From NCBI GenBank assembly GCA_028717445.1, contig JAQUNU010000003.1:1-27458 (forward strand): a stretch of DNA of 27,458 bases. Reading direction: 5' to 3'. Each line of letters begins with the position of its first letter. Position 1 is the stretch's first letter. A model generated the notes under the pieces. It had not been told where the DNA came from and searched no databases. It saw only the letters and a list, made by a program, of their open reading frames with translations. The DNA is from Candidatus Portnoyibacteriota bacterium. Lineage in GTDB: Bacteria > Patescibacteriota > Minisyncoccia > Portnoybacterales > GWB1-42-6. Positions 20,824 through 27,458 of this stretch are shown in pieces. The translations under genes were made by a program, and so were the position numbers.

Positions 20824-21597
20824 TTATAATTCCGAATCATTCGCCGCGCAATTCATCCGAAGAGCGATACCCGCAAAGCTCTTGCGGTGCAGCGAGCAGG
20901 CGCCGTGCTTTTTCAGCGCTTCAAAGTGTTTGCGCGTGCCGTAGCCCTTATGGAACTGAAAGCCGTATTGGGGGAATTTTTTGGCATAACGCTCCATCAG
21001 CCGATCACGCGTGATTTTGGCGATGATCGAGGCCGCGGCGCAGGAAAAAACTTTTTCGTCGGCTTTGATAATGGCCTTTTGACTGATATTTAAATCGGCG
21101 ATTGTAAAATTGCCATCCAATATCAAAAACTCGATTTTTTGTTTTATCTTTTTTTCAAGCTGCAAGACTGCCTTTTTCATAGCTAATTTGGTAGCCTGAA
21201 AAATATTAATATGGTCGATCATCTTTTCAGAAACCAGACCAATGCCCCATTTAATATCGGGATGATTAATTAAAATTCCATACCATTGCTCGCGTTGCCC
21301 GGCGGTTAATTGTTTAGAATCGCGTATGTTCGACATTCCGAGCGTTTCGGCTTTAAGTTTAATGCCGAAGGGTTTGTTTCGGGATCGCGCCGCAGCGTTT
21401 TGTTTTTGCGCGCAAAAACAAACCGCTGCGGCGCAGACCGGCCCGGCCAGCGGCCCTCTCCCCACCTCATCCAAACCAACCACAACTTCACAGCCCTGCT
21501 TCCAGAGCTTTTTTTCCTCATTAAAATTTGGCGCGGATTTTATTCTCCCTTTTTTAAAGGGAGTACCCGAGTTTTCGAGGGGGAAGGATTTTTTCAT
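20824..21597 (-). CDS. rnhB: Ribonuclease HII with two palindrome-encoded inserts
   Basis: RNase HII cuts RNA in RNA/DNA hybrids and starts removal of ribonucleotides from DNA. The 257-aa product has the catalytic set: Asp43-Glu44 in GLDEVGRGPLAGP, Asp in EFLILDGN and Asp in AKITRDRLM, plus the C-terminal YGFQFHKGYGT and LHRKSF blocks. It is about 50 residues longer than the usual enzyme. Residues 2-22 are encoded by a palindromic repeat (21534-21593), also found at 16476. Residues 55-71 are encoded by a 48-bp near-perfect palindrome (21387-21434) running into an extra loop before DSKQL. ATG 21597 is chosen because GAAGAGAAG precedes it; ATG 21615 lies inside another repeat. The active site looks intact, so it is probably functional. 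Confidence 0.9.
   Translation of the reverse strand: MKKSFPLENSGTPFKKGRIKSAPNFNEEKKLWKQGCEVVVGLDEVGRGPLAGPVCAAAVCFCAQKQNAAARSRNKPFGIKLKAETLGMSNIRDSKQLTAGQREQWYGILINHPDIKWGIGLVSEKMIDHINIFQATKLAMKKAVLQLEKKIKQKIEFLILDGNFTIADLNISQKAIIKADEKVFSCAAASIIAKITRDRLMERYAKKFPQYGFQFHKGYGTRKHFEALKKHGACSLHRKSFAGIALRMNCAANDSEL
21387..21434. repeat. 48-bp near-perfect palindrome inside rnhB
   Basis: The two 24-nt arms meet at 21410/21411 and match at 23 of 24 positions. The sequence is GC-rich at the ends (GCGCCGCAGCG) with TTTTTGCG|CGCAAAAA at the centre. It is translated in rnhB as part of an extra loop. Confidence 0.85.
21534..21593. repeat. Palindromic repeat (copy 2) encoding the rnhB N-terminus
   Basis: CTCCCTTT/AAAGGGAG (about 21545-21562) and CGAG/CTCG hairpins lie between GGATTTTATTC and GGATTTTTT. 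The block aligns with 16476-16531. In rnhB it reads KKSFPLENSGTPFKKGRIKS. Confidence 0.75.
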
Positions 21598-21610
21598 AAA
21601 CTTCTCTTCT

Positions 21611-21670
21611 GTCATGCTGAATTTATTTCAACATCTCGCCGTTTAGATTCCGAAACAAGTTCGGAATGAC
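21611..21670. repeat. Imperfect inverted repeat of the GTCATnCTGAA type
   Basis: GTCATGCTGAATTTATTTCA on the left mirrors the GTCATTCCGAACTTGTTTCG motif read from the right side. This is a widely dispersed bacterial palindrome type. Here it lies in the rnhB leader, just upstream of the ribosome-binding site. Confidence 0.75.
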
Positions 21671-21687
21671 GAACCAGGGACAAAATC

Positions 21688-21693
21688 ATTATA
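21688..21693 (-). promoter_or_regulatory. -10 box for rnhB
   Basis: Minus strand TATAAT with no clear -35 at the right distance (TTTTTA at 17 nt). Transcription would start near 21681, so the message would carry the 21611-21670 hairpin as its leader. Confidence 0.45.
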
Positions 21694-21727
21694 ATCCATC
21701 CGCCAAAAAATAAAAATCGAGAAGTCC

Positions 21728-21756
21728 TTGTTTTGAAAAAGCTATTCCCCTATAAT
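21728..21756 (+). promoter_or_regulatory. Promoter of the 21765 gene, probably leaderless
   Basis: TTGTTT (21728-21733), 17 nt, then the perfect TATAAT (21751-21756). Only 8 nt separate the -10 from the ATG, leaving no room for a Shine-Dalgarno. Confidence 0.75.
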
Positions 21757-21764
21757 GAATCAAT

Positions 21765-22373
21765 ATGCAAGAAGAACCAAAAAAATTGAAACTTGACTGG
21801 TCGGCCGTCGAAAAAGCGCTCGCCGAGGGAACTTTTTCGGGTTACAAAATCGGCATCATTGAAACGGAAAAATTATTCGCCAGTTTTTTGAAAAACAAAA
21901 AAGTGCCCGGCCGGAATGCCGATGACAGAATAAAATATGTTTCTCGTTTTTTAAGCCAAGGGGAACAGCTTAAATTTTCGCGCGAGATCTATAAAAAAAT
22001 AATTGAAAAATCAGACTGCCAAGTCACTCTTGAAGAAACCAAACAAACCGTCCGCGGCTATTGGCAGGCCATGCTTGATCTGGAAGAAGCCATCGGCACC
22101 CTCTCCGTTTCCCAAAAATATGAAATGCGCTTAAAATATCTTTCAAAAAAGACGCTGGAAAAAATAAGGACTATCGCGATGGCGGCGGCCGGCCTGATCG
22201 GTTTGACTGCTTTTTTTTATGAGACTTCATTTGGCCGGCACAGCGCCTTGGCCATCGGCCGGGCGGATCACTTTTTGATCTTTAAGATCGGGCCCTGGGT
22301 GCTCGGAATCGTTATCGCCGCGATATTAATTTGGATAGCAATGAAGCTGCTAAAAAAGAGACGAGAGTTTTGA
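21765..22373 (+). CDS. Hypothetical protein with two C-terminal membrane helices, 202 aa
   Basis: I do not recognise this family. Residues 1-130 are charged and helical (KLDWSAVEKALAEGTFSGYKIGIIETEKLFASFL, with further DRIKYVSRFL and LEETKQTVRGYW). The last 70 residues contain two membrane helices, about 139-153 (IAMAAAGLIGLTAFF) and 172-193 (GPWVLGIVIAAILIWIAMKLL), ending in KKRREF. The topology suggests a cytosolic N-terminal domain tethered to the membrane. It has a near-perfect promoter with the ATG only 8 nt after the -10 box, so it is probably translated from a leaderless mRNA. It is divergent from rnhB, and no downstream gene is close enough to share its message apart from dnaE 298 nt away. 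Confidence 0.7.
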   Translation: MQEEPKKLKLDWSAVEKALAEGTFSGYKIGIIETEKLFASFLKNKKVPGRNADDRIKYVSRFLSQGEQLKFSREIYKKIIEKSDCQVTLEETKQTVRGYWQAMLDLEEAIGTLSVSQKYEMRLKYLSKKTLEKIRTIAMAAAGLIGLTAFFYETSFGRHSALAIGRADHFLIFKIGPWVLGIVIAAILIWIAMKLLKKRREF

Positions 22374-22394
22374 TTTTTGCTAAACGCGCATGCG

Positions 22395-22600
22395 AAAAAT
22401 TTTGGGTGAAAATAGAGATGAGCGGAGCGTCCGCCAGCTGGCGGAAAATAATTTGCCGACCGAGCCCCCGCGGTCTGGCGCGGGGAGAGCGAGCTTAGAA
22501 GGCAAATTTTAGCGGAGCGAATCCGATTTCGCAAAATTTTATCCCTAAGCGAGCGAGGGAATAAAAGAGCTTCTCTTTCATTCCCGAACGAGCGCCAGAG
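22395..22600. repeat. GC-rich dyad-rich intergenic block before dnaE
   Basis: AATTTGCC (about 22450-22457) pairs with GGCAAATT (22500-22507) around a CCCCGCG/CGCGGGG hairpin. GCGGAGCG, GCGAGCGAG and CGAACGAGCG words repeat. It resembles the 10490-10612 block. No gene or clear promoter is seen. Confidence 0.5.
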
Positions 22601-22634
22601 ATATGCTTTCATATCGCCGGCGCGCAGTCTTTTG

Positions 22635-22662
22635 CTTACTTTTCTGCTGTCAGAAAAGTAAG
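22635..22662 (+). promoter_or_regulatory. 12-bp perfect hairpin just before dnaE
   Basis: CTTACTTTTCTG (22635-22646) and CAGAAAAGTAAG (22651-22662) pair perfectly around CTGT. It ends 9 nt before the dnaE ATG and occupies the normal ribosome-binding position. No Shine-Dalgarno is seen. Confidence 0.6.
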
Positions 22663-22671
22663 TTAAAAAAT

Positions 22672-25600
22672 ATGAAATTCACCCACCTCCACACTCATTC
22701 TCACTATTCCCTTCTCGACGGCCTTCCCAAAATCGACCAGCTGGTTGACCGCGCTCTTGAGCTTGGCATGGATTCTTTGGCCTTGACCGATCATGGCTCT
22801 CTTTATGGCGCGGTTGAATTTTTCAAAAAAGCTAAAGCTAAAAATTTAAAGCCGATCATCGGCTCGGAAATGTATGTCGCACCGGAAGGAATGCTAAACA
22901 AACGTTCGCAAATTGACGCCAAACGACATCATTTGGTTGTTCTGGTCAAAGACGCGGCCGGTTATGAAAATCTGGTCAAATTGACAACCAAAGCGTGGCT
23001 TGAAGGATTTTATTACAAGCCGCGCATTGACAAAGAAATCCTCCGAAAACACAGCCGGGGCCTGGTTGCGCTTTCGGCCTGCCTGGCCGGTGAAATTCCC
23101 ACCGCTATTAGAAATGGCAATCCGGAAAAAGCCGAGACGCTGGCCAAAGAATACGAAGATATTTTCGGCAAAGGGAATTTTTTTCTGGAAATAGAGCACC
23201 ATCCGGGAATAGCCCAACAGGAAACTGTTAATCAAGAAATAATAAGAATCGCCCACAAGCTGAAAATTCCGATCGTCGCCACAAACGACATCCACTATCT
23301 TTTGCCCGAAGACGCCGAAGCGCAAGATATTCTGATGGCCGTTAACACCAACTCGCAACTTGATTCGGCCGAACGCCTGACCATGAGAAGCGATGACTTT
23401 TCAATGAAATCGCCCGACGAAATGGCTGAATGGTTTAAAAATATTCCTGAAGCGATCGAGAATACGCAGCAAGTCGCCGAGCTTTGCAATTTCGAATTTG
23501 TTTTAGGCAAGATTCAGCTGCCCGATTTTAAAACGCCCAACGGAAAAACTGATACTGAATTCTTGAAAGAACTTGCCTATTCAGGCATCAAACGATTTTA
23601 TCCTGAAGCAACGCCGCAAATTTTAGAACGCTTGGAATACGAGCTTGGCGTTATTAATAAAATGGGGTTCTCTTCTTATTTTTTGATTGTCCAGGATTTC
23701 GTCAACTGGGCCAAGCAAAACGGCATCGTCGTCGGCCCGGGCCGCGGCTCGGCCGCCGGTTCTCTCGTCGCCTATCTTTTGAATATCACCAGCATTGATC
23801 CCCTGCGCTACGATCTGATGTTTGAAAGATTCCTGAATCCGGAAAGAATTTCCATGCCTGATATCGACATGGATTTTGCCGATGCCAGACGCGAAGAAGT
23901 TATCGGATACGTCCGCCAGAAATATGGCGACGACCACGTCGCCCAAATCATCACTTTCGGCACCATGGCCGCCCGCGGCGCCATCCGCGACACGGGCCGG
24001 GCCATGGGTTATTCGTATAATCTTTGCGACCAAGTCGCCAAAGCCATTCCTTTTGAACCGGGCCAAACTCTAAGAAAAGCGCTGGCTGAAGCCCCTGACT
24101 TTAAACAACTTTACGAATCGGACGAACAAATAAAAAAACTGGTGGACACGGCCAAGAAATTGGAAGGCGTCGCCAGGCACGCTTCAACCCACGCAGCCGG
24201 CGTTCTGATCACAAAATATCCGCTCGATAAAACCGTCCCGCTCCAGCATCCCACCCAAGGAGACGAAGCAATCGTCAGCCAATTTGAAATGCACGGCGTC
24301 GAAGATCTCGGACTTCTGAAAATGGATTTTCTTGGCTTGAAAACCCTAACCCAGATCGAAACCGCCATCAATATCATCAAAAAAACGAAAGGAAAAGAGA
24401 TCGATATCGCCAACCTTCCTTTAGACGATTCCAAAACCTTCAAATTGCTCCGGGAAGGCAAAGCCACAGGCGTATTCCAGCTTGAGTCAAGCGGCATGAA
24501 AAGAGTTCTGCGCGACCTTAAACCCACTGATTTTGAAGACATCATCGCTATTGTGGCGCTTTACCGGCCGGGGCCGATGGAATTCATTCCGGAATTCATC
24601 GCGCGCAAAAACGGGGTCAAAAAAATAGAATACCTTCATCCGAAGCTCGAGATCATGCTGAAAAATACTTACGGCATCTGCGTCTATCAAGAACAGCTGA
24701 TGGGCATTGCTAAGGAACTGGCCGGATTTTCGCTCGCGCAGGCCGATACTTTGCGCAAGGCCGTCGGCAAAAAAATTAAAAAGCTGCTCGATGAACAGCG
24801 GGAAAAATTGATCGACGGAATGATTAAAAACAATATCAACGGAGAAACCGCCCAGAAGATTTGGGAGTGGATCGAGCCGTTCGCCCGTTATGGCTTCAAT
24901 AAATCTCACGCTACCTGCTATGCTTTTATCGGCTATCAAACCGCCTATCTGAAAGCGCATTTTCCGACTGAATTCATGGTTGCGATTATGAATTCGGATT
25001 CCGATGACATTGAAAGAATCGCCTTTCTGGTCAACGAATGTCAAAGCATGAGAATAGAAGTCCTGCCTCCGGACATTAACGAAAGCTTGGGAACTTTTAC
25101 GGTAGTCAAAGAAGGCGTAATCCGATTTGGCCTGGCCGCCATCAAAAACGTCGGCGAAAATATCGTCGAAGCCATTATCAAAGAAAAAAAAGCAAATGGG
25201 CCGTTCTCTTCTATTTCCGAATTTGTCGAAAGAGTGCGGGACAAAGACCTTAATAAAAAATCATTGGAAAGCTTAGTCAAATGCGGGGCCATGGACAAGC
25301 TTGGCGAACGCGGAAAATTGCTTTTCAATATGGAAAATATCCTGAAATTCGCGCACGAAATGCAAAAATCCCGAAGCAATGGCCAATCAAGCTTATTTGA
25401 TATATTCGCCCAAAATGGCGGCTCTTCGGGCCAGGCGCTTCCCTTAAAGCTCCGGGACGCGCCCCCGGCTTCCAAAAAAGAACGCCTTTCCTGGGAAAAG
25501 GAACTGCTTGGACTTTACGTTTCGGACCACCCAATTAAAGAATTTCTGCCCTACATCGAAAAAGTGGCGCTTCCTTGCTCCAAAATTTCGCCCATGATGG

Positions 25601-25881
25601 TTGGCAAAAGCGTCAAGGTTGGCGGAATTATCGGCCAGATAAAAAAGATTATCACCAAGACCGGCCGGCCGATGCTTTTCGTAACGCTCGAAGACGACAG
25701 GGCAAAAATTGAAGCCCTAGTTTTTCCGAAGACGCTTGAACGCACAGCCACGATCTGGCAGGAAGACAAACCCGTGCTGATTTCCGGCCGACTGGATGAC
25801 AAAGACGGGAATTTAAAAATTCTCTGCGAGGATGTTTCAGAAGTTAACCAAAACCATTTGCGCAATTTGCGGACTTATTGA
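22672..25881 (+). CDS. dnaE: DNA polymerase III subunit alpha
   Basis: This is the replicative polymerase that copies the chromosome with the sliding clamp. The 1069-aa product has an N-terminal PHP domain (FTHLHTHSHYSLLDG from residue 3, TDHGSLYGAVEF), where the metal-binding His set looks intact. The palm follows (VVGPGRGSAAGSLVAYLL, then catalytic Asp residues in PDIDMDFADARR near 396-404, and ARHASTHAAGVLIT). Next come the fingers (RPGPMEFIPEFI, YQEQLMGIA, ARYGFNKSHATCYAF), a tandem HhH region (FSSISEFVERV) and an OB domain near residues 980-1055 (VKVGGIIGQIKKIITKTGRPM). The frame opens at 22603, but MKFTHLHTHS is the family start, so ATG 22672 is used. The stop is TGA. Confidence 0.97.
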   Translation: MKFTHLHTHSHYSLLDGLPKIDQLVDRALELGMDSLALTDHGSLYGAVEFFKKAKAKNLKPIIGSEMYVAPEGMLNKRSQIDAKRHHLVVLVKDAAGYENLVKLTTKAWLEGFYYKPRIDKEILRKHSRGLVALSACLAGEIPTAIRNGNPEKAETLAKEYEDIFGKGNFFLEIEHHPGIAQQETVNQEIIRIAHKLKIPIVATNDIHYLLPEDAEAQDILMAVNTNSQLDSAERLTMRSDDFSMKSPDEMAEWFKNIPEAIENTQQVAELCNFEFVLGKIQLPDFKTPNGKTDTEFLKELAYSGIKRFYPEATPQILERLEYELGVINKMGFSSYFLIVQDFVNWAKQNGIVVGPGRGSAAGSLVAYLLNITSIDPLRYDLMFERFLNPERISMPDIDMDFADARREEVIGYVRQKYGDDHVAQIITFGTMAARGAIRDTGRAMGYSYNLCDQVAKAIPFEPGQTLRKALAEAPDFKQLYESDEQIKKLVDTAKKLEGVARHASTHAAGVLITKYPLDKTVPLQHPTQGDEAIVSQFEMHGVEDLGLLKMDFLGLKTLTQIETAINIIKKTKGKEIDIANLPLDDSKTFKLLREGKATGVFQLESSGMKRVLRDLKPTDFEDIIAIVALYRPGPMEFIPEFIARKNGVKKIEYLHPKLEIMLKNTYGICVYQEQLMGIAKELAGFSLAQADTLRKAVGKKIKKLLDEQREKLIDGMIKNNINGETAQKIWEWIEPFARYGFNKSHATCYAFIGYQTAYLKAHFPTEFMVAIMNSDSDDIERIAFLVNECQSMRIEVLPPDINESLGTFTVVKEGVIRFGLAAIKNVGENIVEAIIKEKKANGPFSSISEFVERVRDKDLNKKSLESLVKCGAMDKLGERGKLLFNMENILKFAHEMQKSRSNGQSSLFDIFAQNGGSSGQALPLKLRDAPPASKKERLSWEKELLGLYVSDHPIKEFLPYIEKVALPCSKISPMMVGKSVKVGGIIGQIKKIITKTGRPMLFVTLEDDRAKIEALVFPKTLERTATIWQEDKPVLISGRLDDKDGNLKILCEDVSEVNQNHLRNLRTY

Positions 25882-25895
25882 GGATTTGATATTAT
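25867..25895 (+). promoter_or_regulatory. Promoter of the 25976 gene, overlapping the dnaE end
   Basis: TTGCGG (25867-25872, within the last dnaE codons), 17 nt, then TATTAT (25890-25895). Transcription would start near 25902, giving a 74-nt leader that begins with an ATG. Confidence 0.45.
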
Positions 25896-25901
25896 TACCC
25901 A

Positions 25902-25985
25902 ATGCAAGGAGGGAATCGCTCTTTTATAAAAAATTTGGTGCAGGAGAATGCAAAATCTTTTAGGGGAGGGGTATCATGGGCTTAA
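25902..25985 (+). CDS. Possible 27-aa upstream ORF overlapping the next gene
   Basis: ATG 25902 lies 6 nt after the -10 box and opens a 27-codon ORF (MQGGNRSFIKNLVQENAKSF...). It ends at TAA 25985, 10 nt inside the next gene. Such an overlap could couple or repress translation of the 25976 gene. It could equally be a chance reading through the leader. Confidence 0.25.
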   Translation: MQGGNRSFIKNLVQENAKSFRGGVSWA

Positions 25986-26512
25986 AGCTAATCATTGATG
26001 ACAAGGTCAAACGCATTTCCGAACAGCTCAATGGAAATCCATCGGTTGAAGAGGAGGTTTGGGATTCCACCATTTCGATTGTCGATGAATTCAGAGGGCT
26101 AACATTACCTCTTCTGGAAAATCTCGACCTGATTTTGGAAATCAACTTCCAGGAAAAAACCCTCATTGTTTCGGGCGAGCCGGAGAAAAAACAGGTGCCG
26201 AGATTCACCATCGAGCTGGATTTTAAGAACAGACGCCGGGAATCTCTGAAGATCGAAGCTAAATACGCGTCGCTCCAGCTGCGAAACAATATCATTTGCG
26301 ACATCGACCACACCCGTTGGAATGAAACCATTTCCATCCCGATGCAAGAAAATCCATCAAACAAAGAAGTCGCTCGGACGCTGCTTGAAGCAATCTGGAA
26401 GGCGACAGAATTCTTTTACGAAGAGATCCAAAAGGCATCCAGAGAAACCCAGATGCTCTCTACCGCAATCCATAACAGACTCGTAAGCCTGCCTATTCTT
26501 TCTTCTTTGTGA
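25976..26512 (+). CDS. Hypothetical protein, 178 aa
   Basis: I do not recognise a family. The 178-aa soluble product starts MGLKLIIDDKVKRISEQLNG. It alternates charged strands (LDLILEINFQEKTLIVSGEP, RFTIELDFKNRRRESLKIEA) with a helical C-terminal part (EVARTLLEAIWKATEFFYEEIQ), suggesting an alpha/beta domain. It has no signal peptide, membrane helix or metal motif. Translation is well supported: AGGGGAGGGG lies 4 nt before the ATG, one of the strongest ribosome-binding sites here, and a GC-rich terminator follows. It stands alone between dnaE and the thrS leader, with its own likely promoter. Confidence 0.7.
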   Translation: MGLKLIIDDKVKRISEQLNGNPSVEEEVWDSTISIVDEFRGLTLPLLENLDLILEINFQEKTLIVSGEPEKKQVPRFTIELDFKNRRRESLKIEAKYASLQLRNNIICDIDHTRWNETISIPMQENPSNKEVARTLLEAIWKATEFFYEEIQKASRETQMLSTAIHNRLVSLPILSSL

Positions 26513-26535
26513 CTTTCCATTTAACCAAGTGATGG

Positions 26536-26566
26536 GCCGCATCCTTTCCTGGATGCGGCTCAATTT
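26536..26566 (+). terminator. Terminator after the 25976 gene
   Basis: A 9-bp perfect stem GCCGCATCC/GGATGCGGC (26536-26544 with 26551-26559) with a 6-nt loop is followed by TCAATTT. The T run is short. The thrS promoter starts right after it. Confidence 0.75.
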
Positions 26567-26593
26567 GACAAAAATATCCTTTGATATTATCCT
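26565..26593 (+). promoter_or_regulatory. thrS promoter
   Basis: The perfect -35 TTGACA (26565-26570), 17 nt, then TATCCT (26588-26593). Transcription should start near 26600, right before the T-box leader. Confidence 0.7.
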
Positions 26594-26600
26594 TAAAACC

Positions 26601-26770
26601 AAGAGGTCAACGGACTCACCAACCGCTATCCTATCCTAAAGGATAAATCTCTTATGCGGATTACCGGCAAAAACAGGTAAAAAAGTGCCCAAAAATTAGG
26701 GAATTCGGGTGGAACCACCCCGAGCCTAGCAAGGCGAAGGGTCCCGAAATTAACTGATTTTTGGGCTTTT
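26601..26770 (+). promoter_or_regulatory. T-box riboswitch (threonine) upstream of thrS
   Basis: T-box leaders bind an uncharged tRNA and raise expression of the gene below. The antiterminator is unambiguous. Helix A1 is CGGG (26706-26709) with CCCG (26743-26746). The 7-nt bulge UGGAACC (26710-26716) follows, and helix A2 is ACCC/GGGT (26717-26720 with 26739-26742) capped by GCCT/AGGC. The UGGA would pair with a tRNA ending UCCA. Before it, TTACC/GGTAA (26661-26680) fits stem III. A short stem I (AAGAG/CTCTT, 26601-26655) must hold the specifier; ACC at 26618 is one candidate. An outer 13-bp stem (26687-26699 with 26754-26766) plus TTTT forms the terminator-like end. The Thr codon cannot be fixed by eye. 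Confidence 0.85.
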
Positions 26771-26789
26771 ATAATTCTTCAATTCTTCT

Positions 26790-26860
26790 CCCTCCTTTTT
26801 CAAAGGAGGGGTGGGGTGGATTCAAATCTCCCCTAACCCCTCTTTTTAAAAGAGGGGTTA
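26790..26860 (+). repeat. Palindromic repeat pair (copy 3) in the thrS leader
   Basis: There are two hairpins: CCCTCCTTT/AAAGGAGGG (26790-26798 with 26802-26810), and a 13-bp perfect palindrome TAACCCCTCTTTT/AAAAGAGGGGTTA (26834-26860). The right arm of the second holds the GAGGGG (26852-26857) that would serve as the thrS ribosome-binding site, so the site can be hidden by folding. Confidence 0.75.
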
Positions 26861-26867
26861 AAAAAAT

Positions 26868-27458
26868 ATGGATCAAAAAGAAACAAGACTTGAAATAATC
26901 CGTCATTCAACCGCGCACGTCTTGGCCACCGCAGTTCTGGAAATGTTTCCTGAAGCCAAATTCGCCATCGGCCCGGCCATTGAAGACGGCTTTTACTATG
27001 ATTTTGATCTGCCGCGAACTCTGATTCCTGAAGACTTGCCTCTTCTGGAAGAAAAAATGCGCGCTTTGATCAAGCAAAATCTGCCTTTTGAACGCGAGGA
27101 AGTCGACATAAAAAAAGCGGCCGCGCTTTTTAAAAAAGCGGAACAACCTTATAAAGAAGAACTGATAAAAAATTTAAAGAACGAAAAAGTGACAACGGTC
27201 AGTGTTTACAAAACCGGTAACTTCGTCGATCTCTGCCGCGGCCCGCATCTTGATTCAACCGGCGAGATCAAACCGGACGCTTTCAAGCTTTTAAAGATCG
27301 CCGGCGCCTACTGGAAGGGCGACGAAAAAAATAAAATGCTCCAACGGATCTATGGAACCGCTTTTGAATCGAAAGAAGATCTGGATAAATATCTGGAAAG
27401 GCTCGAAGAGGCCGAAAAAAGAGACCATAAAAAAATAGGCAAAGAGCAGGACCTATTC
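26868..27458 (+). CDS. thrS: Threonyl-tRNA synthetase, 5' part, without TGS domain (runs off the end)
   Basis: ThrRS charges tRNA-Thr. Only the first 197 codons are in the window. The protein starts directly at the editing domain (RLEIIRHSTAHVLATAV). The editing residues are present: His13 and His17 in HSTAH, Cys123 and His127 in DLCRGPHL, with GPAIEDGFYYDFD between. The roughly 60-residue TGS domain that begins most bacterial ThrRS is missing. No upstream frame encodes it, since the T-box and repeat hairpins precede ATG 26868. Editing of mischarged Ser-tRNA-Thr should therefore be kept. Expression is probably controlled by the T-box at 26601-26770. The catalytic core lies beyond the window. 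Confidence 0.93.
   Translation, partial: MDQKETRLEIIRHSTAHVLATAVLEMFPEAKFAIGPAIEDGFYYDFDLPRTLIPEDLPLLEEKMRALIKQNLPFEREEVDIKKAAALFKKAEQPYKEELIKNLKNEKVTTVSVYKTGNFVDLCRGPHLDSTGEIKPDAFKLLKIAGAYWKGDEKNKMLQRIYGTAFESKEDLDKYLERLEEAEKRDHKKIGKEQDLF

Noticed and set aside
24487..25044. Long antisense ORFs inside dnaE
   Set aside because: They mirror the codon bias of dnaE, have no ribosome-binding sites and no recognisable protein features.
26654..26680. Leader peptide MRITGKNR with a Thr codon before thrS (attenuation)
   Set aside because: Only one Thr codon, and the same bases form the expected stem III of the T-box, whose bulge motif is exact.
1..27458. Recoded UGA (Gly), as in some CPR groups
   Set aside because: TGA ends dnaE, rpiB and the 21765 gene, and no conserved Gly is encoded by TGA.
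1..27458. CRISPR arrays, tRNA or rRNA genes, transposase or phage genes
   Set aside because: No regularly spaced repeats, cloverleaf-like segments, rRNA signatures or mobile-element proteins were found on either strand.

Overview
The window reads as a chromosomal fragment of a reduced-genome bacterium, most likely a Patescibacteria/CPR (Parcubacteria-like) organism. This is inferred from gene content, since no 16S is present. The supports are: a release factor 1 without domain 1; a threonyl-tRNA synthetase without the TGS domain; ribosomal proteins with long charged tails; a short secreted-protein domain common in Parcubacteria; a sugar-phosphate gene set; and many short palindromic repeats in the gaps. 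The code is standard: TGA ends dnaE, rpiB and the 21765 gene. No rRNA, tRNA, CRISPR array, prophage or transposase gene was found.

Layout. 1-3.6 kb: rpsB (-); a short promoter-to-terminator transcript carrying a possible 19-aa ORF (-); a 107-aa orphan gene (+); rpmE-prfA (+); and a membrane-anchored protein behind a structured leader (+). 3.6-14.5 kb is a long minus-strand run. Read in transcription order it is rpiB, a deoxyribosyltransferase-like gene, rpe, transketolase, a PfkB kinase, an unknown 415-aa gene, class II aldolase, a 2-hydroxyacid dehydrogenase, ferredoxin, rplY and a coiled-coil/transglycosylase wall enzyme. Its core is the non-oxidative pentose phosphate route feeding lower glycolysis. 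14.5-21.6 kb is a minus-strand translation/RNA block: rnhB, a GT-C/TPR membrane protein, rpmF-nusB, rnc, rpsP, khpA, a decayed secreted-protein gene and trmD. 21.7-27.5 kb is plus-strand: a two-TM protein, dnaE, an unknown 178-aa gene and thrS, which runs off the end.

The most notable signals are regulatory or repeat-borne. thrS is preceded by a T-box with an exact UGGAACC bulge and an adjoining palindromic repeat that carries the ribosome-binding site. rnhB contains two palindromic sequences read in frame as protein. A secreted-protein gene is broken in a 9-A tract and runs without a stop into trmD. Several genes (rpsB, rpmE, the 21765 gene) have a good -10 box only 7-9 nt before the start codon, which suggests leaderless mRNAs. 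The 954-1013 small ORF sits in its own complete transcription unit. A 415-residue protein of unknown function sits inside the sugar-phosphate cluster.

All family calls come from reading motifs by eye. Promoters and hairpins were found by matching consensus and pairing bases by hand; none has experimental support here.
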